DNA from: Halichondria panicea
Taxonomy: Eukaryota > Porifera > Demospongiae > Suberitida > Halichondriidae
Assembly: GCF_963675165.1 (NCBI RefSeq)
Contig: NC_087377.1
Coordinates: 4,249,542 to 4,313,541, forward strand
Direction: 5' to 3'
Length of the DNA: 64,000 bases
The position numbers and the translations under genes are program-made. This document shows, one piece after another, positions 10,895 to 20,563 of the stretch. The notes beneath the pieces were generated by a model, which worked only from the letters and a program-made list of their open reading frames with translations, ran no database searches and was not told the DNA's origin. The first letter of the stretch is position 1; each line of letters starts with the position of its first letter.

Positions 10895-11437
10895 GCACAA
10901 AAATATCTTTGGAACAAGCAGCCTAAAAATGGTGCAATCAAATTGTTTGTGTTAAGATACTTAAATTATATGTTTCTTTGATTTTAGAATCGTCAATCAT
11001 TTCACTATTATTTTTAAATTGAGAAGATTTGAAAGTACCATAATGCATGTATAATTATGTAGTTTTTGAGTTAGTTGGCGAAACGTCCAGTCTTTCATGG
11101 GTGGCCATAAACATAATAGAGTATGTATATGTAGTTTAGCCACGGTCTTCAAGCAAAACCAAAACATGTGATCATTAATTTGCTCTTACGCTTTTCACAT
11201 GCATAGTTTGTTGCAATAAATCTCTCGCATGCATGCATGCATGCATGAACGCAATGTTGAATGAGAACTCAGAATAAAAGAAACACTTATCGTTAACAAT
11301 TTTGGCAAAGAAAGGGCTGGGCTTAACTCAAGATTCTTAGAGGCAGTGGAGGAATGAGTGTGTAGAGTACACTTAATACAAGGTGCATGGTGTAGCATGC
11401 ACACATGCAGTCAGCTAGGCTGGTCAGGTTTTGGCCT
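10895..11437. other. Intergenic stretch, no gene seen
   Basis: AT-rich sequence with a gcatgcatgcatgcatg run near 11230. I see no exon supported by both splice signals and coding pattern. Confidence 0.5.
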
Positions 11438-11503
11438 GACCGCTTTTGTATAGGCTTTAGGTAGGTAATGCCATTTACCTACCTAAAGCCTACAAAAGCG
11501 GTC
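11438..11503. repeat. Compact near-perfect hairpin
   Basis: The arms gaccgcttttgtataggctt... and ...aagcctacaaaagcggtc pair over about 30 bp around a loop of a few bases. There is no T-tract terminator context, which would not be expected here. It may be the remnant of a short palindromic element. Confidence 0.8.
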
Positions 11504-11829
11504 GTCAATATTAGTGAAAATAATTATGGTTGGGCCTAGCTTGTTCATGATTTTAAGACTTGGCATAGCCATTCTATTTATAGCAATTGCCTATAGCCAG
11601 GCCTAACCACTCGAAAATTGTTTTCTACGCCGCCCCTGTTTAAGATTTCCCCTTGTAATTGGGTGTTGCTTATACAATCCTGGTCGTATTTGCTCAGCTA
11701 ATGTATGCAGCATTAATGGCCTCAGCTATTAATTAATACAGAAAGTTGTTAGGGGTCAAAGGTCTATATCCACTGTTATCCTACCCCCTCCTCTGTAGGT
11801 ACATATATATAGGACCCCCTCCCTCTCAG

Positions 11830-11941
11830 CCTGGATCCATATCCCAGTTACATGCAATGTCTTCATGAAAGAGTTCAGGAGTGATTTCATACAAGGGAAC
11901 ACTGATCCATGCAGAGTCCTTAAAGCTTAAGGTGAGGGAAG
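11830..11941 (+). pseudogene. HMG-box exon A, second copy, frame-broken
   Basis: Matches exon A at 1309-1392 from the ctctcag acceptor to the gtgagg donor. It carries ATGC-type insertions near 11851-11855 and 11908-11913 plus other small indels, so the frame is lost and regained. Fragments NVFMKEFRSDFIQGN remain readable. The upstream flank (about 11740-11830) also matches 945-1030, so the duplication included the 5' intron. Confidence 0.7.
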
Positions 11942-12420
11942 TTATTATGAGTCCATATAATTGAGCTATCATGCAGAGAGGATATATATATATAGGAGCT
12001 GTGGCATGAATCACATTGTATATTGCGCATGCACCTTTCGCCAGGGCTAAAGCACACGCAGAAAGTTTTATCTCAGTAATTAAAGCACACGCAGAAAAAG
12101 CAAAACACATGCATGCACACAATGTGCCCACATGCATGCACTTAATCCCTTAGACAAAAATATATCCCCTCTTACATGTAAGTCTATAATATGGATTTAG
12201 CTTTACCTTGCACGTTTTAGGCTATTAAAAGGCAAATTACTTGACTGCATGCATGTGTTTTGAGTTGAAAATATAACCACCACTTCTGAGAAATTTCTGC
12301 GCATATCACATGACTCCAAAATGTCTGTATGCATCTATAAATACTGTACGTGAATATAATTGTGCTTATAATAATTATACTCATACTAAAGTGTATAATT
12401 ATTGCAAGAGTGTCAGGTAC

Positions 12421-12638
12421 GTTCCGTATATATAGAGGGAAATTTTGTGTGGTGCAAATTTTTGCGTTTATCGAGGGCAGAGAAGTAACACGAAAATTAA
12501 ATACCGCACTAGTAATTTCACATGCAAGCTATTGGTGGGTGTGGTTTCCTGGCATTAAACCGCAAATAATTATCTGCTGAGGGCTCTAAAGCCAAATAGC
12601 GAAAATGTGCACCCGCGAAAAATTTTCCGCTATATATG
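12421..12638. mobile_element. Diverged MITE, taccgtatagcg family
   Basis: Left end ccgtatatatagagggaaatttt and right end aaaattttccgctatata form imperfect inverted repeats with the gcaaatttttgcg/cgcgaaaa interior typical of this family. No ORF. Confidence 0.6.
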
Positions 12639-12639
12639 A

Positions 12640-14513
12640 CATCTATATTTAGTTCTTGCTGCATGTGCACGTCCCTCGAGAGTATTACAATGTCACGTGT
12701 ACACGTCACTCATTTCAAGCATCAAAATGCAATATACAGCTGTTGGACTAATGAGACTATAGTGGTGACGTAAGCGTGCATGGTATATGTTATTCAATCA
12801 TCGTGTATACATAGTCCTCCCCTTTGAGAGTATCGTATATCTCGTGTGCATACTATCAGCTTTACTTAGTTCTTTACTTTTGGAAAGCTATATACAAAGT
12901 GCTGCGTGTTTGTTTCACTATTATTCTGGATTGTTTAGTCTCGACTTCAACGTATCAATTAAGTGTATCAAATCGAGGTATGTATTAACTATACATGTAT
13001 ATACTGTATGCATGGCTTTACCTATTATGGCATCGGTATAATAGACAATTATAATAATGTTCAATTAAGCTTAACAGCATGCTTATCAGTGCGTACAGTT
13101 GGTATATTATTATAGCACAATTATATAGCATGGTAAAGTATTGACATAATTGAAAGCTATACCTGCATAACTATAATGAAGTGATATGCATGGGAGTTAT
13201 AATGTACCAAAATTCAGGCTAGGTTCGGATTAAGTAATTGATTCAGAAGTAATGATGTGATTTTCATGGGCTTGATAAGTATTTGTATACTATATAGCTA
13301 TAAAAGCTAGCTCATTGTATATACAGAAGGCTGCGAAAAGTACAGTGCATATTGATATCACATGAAACTGTAGTACATAGTTCAAGAGATATTTCCCAGT
13401 AAAGAGTTGCATGCCTTCATCTCTTTATATGCCCTTGCCAGTATATACAGTATAATTATGGTTTGATTATTATTTTGACCTGTATACGTATGCTCATATT
13501 TTGATCTCTATAATTATGTGTGAATATGATAGCGCCTGAGCCATGCATTTTTATATGCCGTGACAATTTACACAATTATGATACCGTGCAATGATCAATT
13601 ATCCATGGAATGCCTGGAGGAACTTGTGAGATTTAAGTGGACTACCATAATGCTAGAAATGAATGCGTGATACATATATCTAGCTATTAATTTTATGCGA
13701 GCAGATGTAACTGAATCGCATACTTTCGTATCCCGCAATTAACTTGAGTCCTGTACAATCCCCATTGAATCATCTCGTAACCAATTGGCCAAACATGCAC
13801 ATAATTTTATAACTCACATATCATTACTTCTAGTAACACAGTCAATATTGGACATTGAAAAGACGTCGTGCATATAGCACAGAATAATACGCTATTATAT
13901 ACATGACTGTATATTAAATTATCTTAGTGTTATAGCACACTGTAAACACATTCGAATGTCTCTAGCTCGTCTGGTATATGATATTTCACTTTTAGCTTGC
14001 ATGCACACATGTCTCTTTTCACACAAAGAAATTTGAAGTAGCTGCTATATATAGTAGTATACCCTGCTAGAACTATACTTGTTTTTGTTCTGCACATGTG
14101 ATATCTCATTCCATGGTTGCTATTAACAACCATGATGCTACGTCATGTGTGCATACGTGGCTAAATGCATGATTTATGGCATGTGATTTTCCATATATGG
14201 TTGTAGCAATGTCATTGGTGTTGCTATAACAACCATGTGCGTCACTCCGGGTTCATGTGCATACGTATAGGTTACGTCTGTTTATTATTTGCTTTGTAAT
14301 TCAATATGTACAGTTGTACATACTGAGTGTTCTGTGGGTTGACAATAATAATAAATTATTATGATATTCACACTACTGTCATTGCACTAACTTATTATTT
14401 CAGGCCGTTATGCTTTCCCTCTATTCTAACACTGATCGATTATTGGCCCTTCTGGCATTCATAGCAAGGGAGAATAGTCTTTACTGTATCGTAATGTATA
14501 CATACTTTAATAG
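12640..14513. other. Long AT-rich stretch without a recognised gene
   Basis: I found only short chance frames, for example 84 residues at 12787-13041 rich in hydrophobic residues and without splice context. There are many tataattata and catgcatg strings. Nothing further is supported. Confidence 0.5.
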
Positions 14514-14634
14514 GAATGCCACGCGGAAGAAGATATCAGTATTAGAAAAAGGCTGCAAGAGATAGACGGCTGGCTTGGTGTGCCAAAGATAGAAGTGCAA
14601 ACAAAGTCCTCAAGTGATTCTAATACTACATTGT
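14514..14634 (+). CDS. Candidate isolated exon
   Basis: The 121-nt segment lies between an aatag acceptor and a gtaagt donor. It is open in one frame and encodes 40 residues, ECHAEEDISIRKRLQEIDGW and then LGVPKIEVQTKSSSDSNTTL. Its composition is protein-like (charged, soluble). No partner exon was found: joining directly to the next HMG-like exon at 15676 would create a stop. Unrecognised. Confidence 0.35.
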
Positions 14635-15199
14635 GTAAGTCCTCTTTTACCGATCATGAACCATCTACAAATGTATGTCTATACATCATCATTATATAAG
14701 AATAAATAAGTTTATAAAGCAGTCTCTCATTCTAATCCTTTTCATTATCCTGTTAATAGAGACCGTAGTCATTCCTTTATTGAGCTCAAAACTCTTCAGT
14801 CTTGTCGTGGAAGTGTATTTTCAGTGTATTATTATTCCTGTCAGAAGTTACCAGGTCTAAGCAGACTTCCCAGCATTCTGACTATTTCAGCTTGTCTATT
14901 ATGACTTCTAATAATAAACTGACCTGTGCAAGATATCTTACCATAATTATTAGCCCTTTAATGAGAAGAAGACAAGCTTTGATTCACTGCCACAGCAGCC
15001 TCTCTTATTTTTATTGGCGCCAATCTCGCACGCAATGTCTCCCTAAATAATGATTACATCACCGTAACGCGCCTGGATTCAACCACGCCCATCGTTTCCA
15101 ATCCCTTTCTCTTCCTTCATCTATATGGTATTACGCTGTGAAACTCATTACTAACGCATTTTAGAGAATAATTATTGTTCCATTAACGTACCATTTATA

Positions 15200-15410
15200 T
15201 ACCGTATAGCGGGTAATTTTCGAGGGACAAAATATTCGTGGTTCAGCAATATTGAGAGATTTCGTGGGTCATATTTTCGTGGTAGCTGCCTGCACTGCAG
15301 GTAAAGGTAGGCAAGGTCGCTTCATTCGTGGGTAAAATATTCGTGGCCAGACCTCCAACCACGAAAACCACGAATATTTTGCCCCACGAAATTACCCGCT
15401 ATACAGTATA
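15200..15410. mobile_element. MITE, taccgtatagcg family, well preserved
   Basis: Ends taccgtatagcgggtaatttt and aaattacccgctatacagta are inverted repeats of over 20 bp. The interior holds mirrored attcgtgg/ccacgaat blocks, so the whole 211 bp can fold on itself. No ORF. Confidence 0.85.
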
Positions 15411-15675
15411 CCCTATAAATTATATAATGCCTTGAAATATTGTTGTTTCAACTACAATAGCTGTTATTCTCATTGCACTCACTGTTAACTCCCCCAGTGG
15501 CCATTGCTATGTCGAATATGCTTCTCTCTGTTAGTCTTTCTTGTAATAGCTCATGAATGTCAAAATAATATCCGGAAATAGTTATTTTAGCATTACGGCC
15601 CTGGGTTTTTAATAGTTGTAATAATGTGCATAATTATAGTTGAAAAAGAATAATGCTATTGCTCTCTCTGTGTAG

Positions 15676-15738
15676 GAGGGCTTGAAGAGGCACTGTGTGA
15701 GAAGTGGAAGGAACTCAGTGAAAAGAAGAAAGCATGCA
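15676..15738 (+). pseudogene. HMG-box exon B, second copy, broken
   Basis: Matches exon B at 7617-7673 (ALCEKWKELSEKKKA readable) but gains 2 bp after the start. A TGCA insertion at 15735-15738 lies exactly between the exon end AAAGCA and the donor gtgag. Either change would disturb the frame or the splice junction. Confidence 0.65.
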
Positions 15739-16144
15739 GTGAGTTGAACTAGCACCATGGCAACTATAATTATTATGGCTTCTTAAATACATGATGCTGC
15801 ATGCATGTTCTCTCCTCCCTTTGCTTGTTTCAATACATTTTGGTGATTTCCCTGAGCAATGCATAGCAATTTTTCAACTGTATGCATGCTACACCCCAGT
15901 TATTGCACTTCCTGCAGTATCGAATTTTCAAACTGCATATATGCCGGTAAATTTTGGACCAAGAATGTATGCATGTGCCTATGTATACACTGCGCTAGCT
16001 GGTCTCAGGTACCACCACTTTTAGGCCTATAGTTTATCACCCGATCTATATAACAGACTGCATGTGTTGAATTGAGATTGAGGATTGAAATATCCGCCAC
16101 CACGTCAGTCACAGCACATCAGTCACAGCACGTCAGTCACAGCA

Positions 16145-16760
16145 CGTCACTATATGCAATAGTTATAACACGGGCACGAGGGATTGTATGGTGTATACTG
16201 AAGCACGAGGGCGCCAGCCCCGAGGACTGAGTGCAATATACACCATGCATCCCGAGTGCACGAGTCATAACTAGTTTATATCCCTAGCAACACAAAATAC
16301 ACCGCAGCTTCTACTGAAAGAGCTGAAAGAGACTAGTCCCAGCTGCTTGCATCTCTGCTCAAAGACACCAATATCTGACCATTCAACATTGCTGTCATTG
16401 GCACAAAGAATGGCTTGACTCACAAAAAGTCGGGCTCCTCGGACCTCGCTAGACAAGAGTAAAGCAGCCCCACCCGGAACCCCTGCAAAACCTTCAACAC
16501 TGCAAAACAGCCCCACCCGTATCCCAAAGCTGCAAGTAGTCCCACCCCAAACTCTGCTGCAAACAGTTCCTCCCCTGCAAAACAAAACTATTTACTGGAA
16601 GCCTTTGCTATGCGGCATTTATTTTTTGTAAAAATACCATGTATACGTATACGCCCTTAATATCATTTAACCCCTCAAGGTTTTGCGGTCAGTGCAGAAT
16701 ATGAGATTCAGTGCATTATGCTGCATATTGCACATAGCAACAGCATAGCAACAGGATATA
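16145..16760. mobile_element. Repeat with gataacacgggcacgagg head, copy 1
   Basis: Head of about 110 bp (gttataacacgggcacgagg ... gcacgagtcataac) that folds on itself, then agtttatatccc, an interior with gcaaaacagccccaccc motifs, and an end reading ttttgcggtcagtgca...catagcaacaggatataaa. The same order recurs at 17763-18625. The agtttatatccc/gggatataaa ends are inverted. A 104-residue minus-strand frame at 16271-16585 lies inside; I treat it as repeat sequence. Confidence 0.6.
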
Positions 16761-16829
16761 AAGTATATATATATATATATAAAATGATGTATTGTAGCAC
16801 ATACACACAGTCACATGACTGGCATGTAT

Positions 16830-17000
16830 CACACACATCCACGTATGCACACAGACAAGGACACTGACAAGCAGATTGAGTATGAGAGGAAATACACAAG
16901 AAAGCTAGAAGTTTAAATCACCCAAAGAGAAAAAGGAATCTGCCAAAAGAGATAAAGAGGCAACGAAAAAACTAAAGTTGACATTTGGAACAACCAGCCT
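16830..17000 (+). pseudogene. HMG-box exon C, second copy, broken
   Basis: Reads DKDTDKQIEYERKYTRKLEV and then stops. The downstream DNA still encodes a lysine-rich SPKEKKESAKRDKEATKK tail in a shifted frame. It matches 10715-10891. With 11830 and 15676 it forms a degenerate second HMG copy in the same exon order. Confidence 0.6.
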
Positions 17001-17219
17001 ATATAATAAAATCATTTAGATTACCTATACCACCCTTAATTGATTATTTTCTTGTCAAGGAGATGTTGAAGTATACATTTTGGTTATACATGTATATATA
17101 TACACAAACAACACGCATCATATACACATGCACTCAATCGTTCAACAACTTGTAGCTATAGCTATATACAGTGTGAATTAATAGAGTAAAAACGATTGGC
17201 TATAATTATATTGAGTCAG

Positions 17220-17464
17220 TTATCGCCTCCTTGTCTTTAAACTGTCCGAGCAGACCAACTGTGCTCTCTCTGGGTTCACCTCCTCTGATTCTTCAAAGCC
17301 TCTCTTGACAATCGCATCAGTCTGCATAATAATTATTAGGTGTAGAAATGGAATAATTAAGCTATAGCTATAATTATAAGTCTATATAATAGTTACCTGT
17401 ATAGTTTTCGAAATTGGCGATGCTTTGCTTATTACAGAATAATTATGATTATGATTGTCAAACT
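17220..17464 (-). CDS. Gene R3, last two exons
   Basis: Two minus-strand exons join in frame. Exon 17464-17397 (68 nt, acceptor atgcag, donor gtaact) ends phase 0 and encodes FDNHNHNYSVISKASPISKT and IQ. Exon 17321-17220 (102 nt, acceptor atgcag) encodes TDAIVKRGFEESEEVNPERA, then QLVCSDSLKTRRR and stop. The segment has NYSVI, reminiscent of a tyrosine signalling motif, and an acidic then basic tail. Upstream exons were not found. Not recognised; not clearly homologous to R1/R2. Confidence 0.45.
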
Positions 17465-17762
17465 CTGCATGTGCATGTACATGTGTCAATGTCAGTTTCA
17501 AAGTTGACCACATGCATGCACAGCCTATTTTATTACATGCTATAGTGCATCACAGTAGATTTATATAGTTATACATAATCGTTGTATTATCATAGACAGT
17601 ACTAATTTGTAATAATTATTTTTGAGGGGGAAGCAGATCGAGCATTTTGGGGGGGAAGGTTTATCCCTGCCCCCCCCCACTATATATAGATGAAACCCTG
17701 AGTGTTTTTATACTCAAAGAACCTATAATTGCATGCATGTATGCATGGCCATGCATTATGTT

Positions 17763-18625
17763 ATAGTTATAACACGGGCACGAGGGATGTATGGAATATA
17801 TTGCACTGAAGCACAAGGGCGCCAGCTCCGAGGGCTGAGTGCAATATATGCCATGCAGCCCGAGTGCACGTGTTATAACTAGTTTATATCCCGAGGGCAT
17901 AGCAACATAACACTGTCCTAGTAACACAATATAAACAGCACAAAAAAAGACAGAGACAACTCTAGACACAGCTCCATCTCTTCTCTCTTCTAGACGCCAG
18001 TAGATCTATCTGCAGCGTATAAGATTGGCATGACCGACAAATGGCTTGACATAAAATTGTTGGAGTTTTAACTGAAATCTGCAAAACAGCCCCACCCCAC
18101 TTCTGGTGCTGCAAAACAGCCCCACCCCACTTACTGCTGCAAAGAAACAGCCCCACCCCACTACTCAGTGAATACTAGCTGCTGGTCTACGCTCGGCCTC
18201 ATAACCAAGCCAAGAAAGCTCGCTTCTACACTGCTGCAAAACAGCTCATGCCCCCAGCAAAAAGAGCCACTTCTTATGAGTGCTACGGTGAAGCAGAATT
18301 GACATGCATCAAGATGTCGAGGACTAGGTCGATCTAGGAACACAGAATCTTCCACAAAATAAATCTTGGACAATTTTAAAACCTGCACAGTTGCAAGAAG
18401 AAACTCCAGCAGTGCTGAACATTCATTCCTGCATGGCTGGACATACTTTGATACTTGTTATTTCTCATGTGTATTAATTTAATTTTAATTTAATTGTCTG
18501 TCTAATTGCCAGAGGGGCGTTTTGCGGTCAGTGCAATATGACTTTGCGGTCAGTGCAATATGACTTTCAGCAGTGCAATATGCTTCATATTGCACTTGGC
18601 AACAACGTAGCAACGGGATATAAAC
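17763..18625. mobile_element. Repeat with gataacacgggcacgagg head, copy 2
   Basis: Same order of blocks as 16145-16760 but longer. The interior carries three tandem units with gcaaaacagccccaccccac at about 18075-18160, and the tail has a duplicated tttgcggtcagtgcaatatgac. Inverted ends read tagtttatatcccg and cgggatataaac. Minus-strand frames here contain repeated WGGAVLQ-like strings produced by the tandem unit. Confidence 0.65.
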
Positions 18626-18716
18626 AATAATCAAACCAACAGGTTAAAATCAATCCACTGCATGCATGACTATAATTATATAGGGGGAATTTATTTGCAC
18701 ATGTATACAAAACTAA

Positions 18717-19093
18717 TTAATTAATTAATTCTGTCCTCACTGTTTGGATGTGTGGCCCAGATGATGGGCTCTCCATGTCATAGGACGGTCGGGGGAATCC
18801 AGTGAACTGACTCGTACCTCCCTCCACTGGTGATGCAATCTGATTGGTCAGATCTAGTTTATGTTGACACTTGCTACACGGGTTTATATCCACAGTGAAA
18901 TAAAGTGTGGTCCCCTTGTCCAGGTGCACTTTGTAGCTGCCGTTCTTAGAGATCTTAAAGTCAGCGTAGATTACTCCTTTACTTGACTTATCAACTTTAA
19001 CATTTCCTATTATAAATGACTATGATCATTTGTACGATCAGTATATATAGATATACCTTCAAATCCTTCCAATGAAACATGACGTTGAGCCAT
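18717..19093 (-). CDS. Small two-exon gene, 108-residue product, unrecognised
   Basis: Exon 19093-19057 (37 nt, donor gtatat) and exon 19006-18717 (290 nt, acceptor tatag) join exactly in frame to give 108 residues, beginning MAQRHVSLEGFEGNVKVDKS and ending HIQTVRTELIN. A plausible globular stretch (GVIYADFKISKNGSYKVHLD) leads to TLYFTVDINPCSKC, a CxxC pair, then a Ser/Pro/Gly-rich tail. There is no signal peptide or membrane segment. The ATG may be internal, because an acceptor-like tgatag precedes it, and the gene could have more 5' exons. Function unknown. Confidence 0.5.
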
Positions 19094-19264
19094 AGCTCTA
19101 TCAGTTGAACATATAATATGTATAAAAATGTAAGATATGAACTATTCACTAGCTATATACATGCAGCTTTATAATTATCGTCAGTGAAATATGTGCTGAC
19201 TGATTGATTGTGTACTTGTATACAGGCGTTTGAATTGTTGAACAATTTGTATACTATTCAGGTG

Positions 19265-19345
19265 CTTATGTGATTTACATTGTTCATTAAATGATTTACA
19301 TTGTGATTTACATTGTTCATTAAGTGATTTACATTGTTCATACAT
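19265..19345 (+). repeat. Short tandem repeat, gatttacattgttcatta unit
   Basis: Three to four imperfect copies of gatttacattgttcatta(a). The frames across it (CKSLNEQCKS-like) are products of the repeat. Confidence 0.85.
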
Positions 19346-20082
19346 GATACACTTCAGGGATCGGGAATGAGGAATTTTTGCCTTTCTTATCGCGGCTTTT
19401 AATAGGATACAGCCTAACATAGCCTCGATTCCAGACCGCAAGGTAATGTGGCTATAGTTGCAATGAATGCGCATGCGCAAAAAATGTGTTACATTGTGAG
19501 GTCATTAATTTACTGTAGTTGTTGTGGTCATTTTAAGGGACTTCACCAAATGCACCCGCACAGCCAAATATGTCGCATGATTATGACACTCCATAATAAT
19601 ACGAGGTGGTTTTCTGAAAGGAAACGCAGTAAGGCCTAAGAAATATCTGGCTCTGGCTACTACGTAAGCAGTCGCTAAAAAGTGTCCCCCTGGTGTCCTA
19701 CAGACTGGCTATTGACGCAATTGACGGAGTGATTGCAGTGAAAGGTCAGTGAAGGATTGTCCCTGTGTTTCCTGTGCTCCAGCGTGATCCTCTATAATTC
19801 TATCCTTGTTGTTTCAAAGTTAATAATTAGAGTTAGTTATTAGTACTCAAGTGAACTGTGGTCTAAAGATTAGGGATAGATATAGTTTGTCTAGTTTGTG
19901 AGTTACTCGTACGTACAGACGGTTTCAAAGCCGAATAGTTCAAGCGTTATTTAAGTGAGCAAGGTATATACATTGAGTAGTAGTACGCACGCACACATTA
20001 TTACTTAATAGCACACGTCTTTCTGTGATTGAGAGTTGTGGTTAATAGCCATTGTGTGTGTGTACAGAGTGACACTTGTCTC

Positions 20083-20205
20083 TATAGTGGTCACCGTATC
20101 TATGTGGGCGGAGACCAACAGACTTGGGGCCCATTAACCTGTCTGTACTATATAGAGGCCTGCTTATAACGTAGACAACAATAGAGAAGTTTCACTGTAC
20201 TATTG
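20083..20205 (-). mobile_element. Copy of the ~200-bp cagtgaaac-ended element
   Basis: Contains tctatagtggtcacc at one end, gcccattaacctg in the middle and gagaagtttcactgtac at the other end. Same family as 22784-23006, 35212-35350, 36640-36765, 37884-38065, 40255-40480 and 44045-44240, and the parent of the minisatellite at 25909-27400. Confidence 0.6.
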
Positions 20206-20563
20206 TTCCGTAGTAACCGTATTAATTCATTTGTCACGTACAGGGTTATCACTACCTTTTTTGCTCTACACAGAGACTGACCGTCTGCGCATACTGAAAG
20301 TTTTCAATTGTGGTGGGACTTTTCTCAGAGTAGTGTTTCACAAACACTTCATTGAAATTGCAAAGTTTACTTGTACTTGTAATTTCAAGAAAGCTGTGCA
20401 TCCATCCACCAACTATGATAAATCATTGCGTGTTGTTGTCTCTCTGGATCTGATATCTCGCTAACTTTGTAAATCTTACGCAATCATCTTTTAAATATTG
20501 ACACACTCGTCACCCTTCACTGATCGGAATTGACATTTTATCGTAAACTACAAAACACACAAA

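Noticed and set aside
16271-16585. 104-residue minus-strand ORF with Gly/Cys/Ser
   Set aside because: Lies inside the repeat shared with 17763-18625, where the matching frame is broken; likely transposon sequence.
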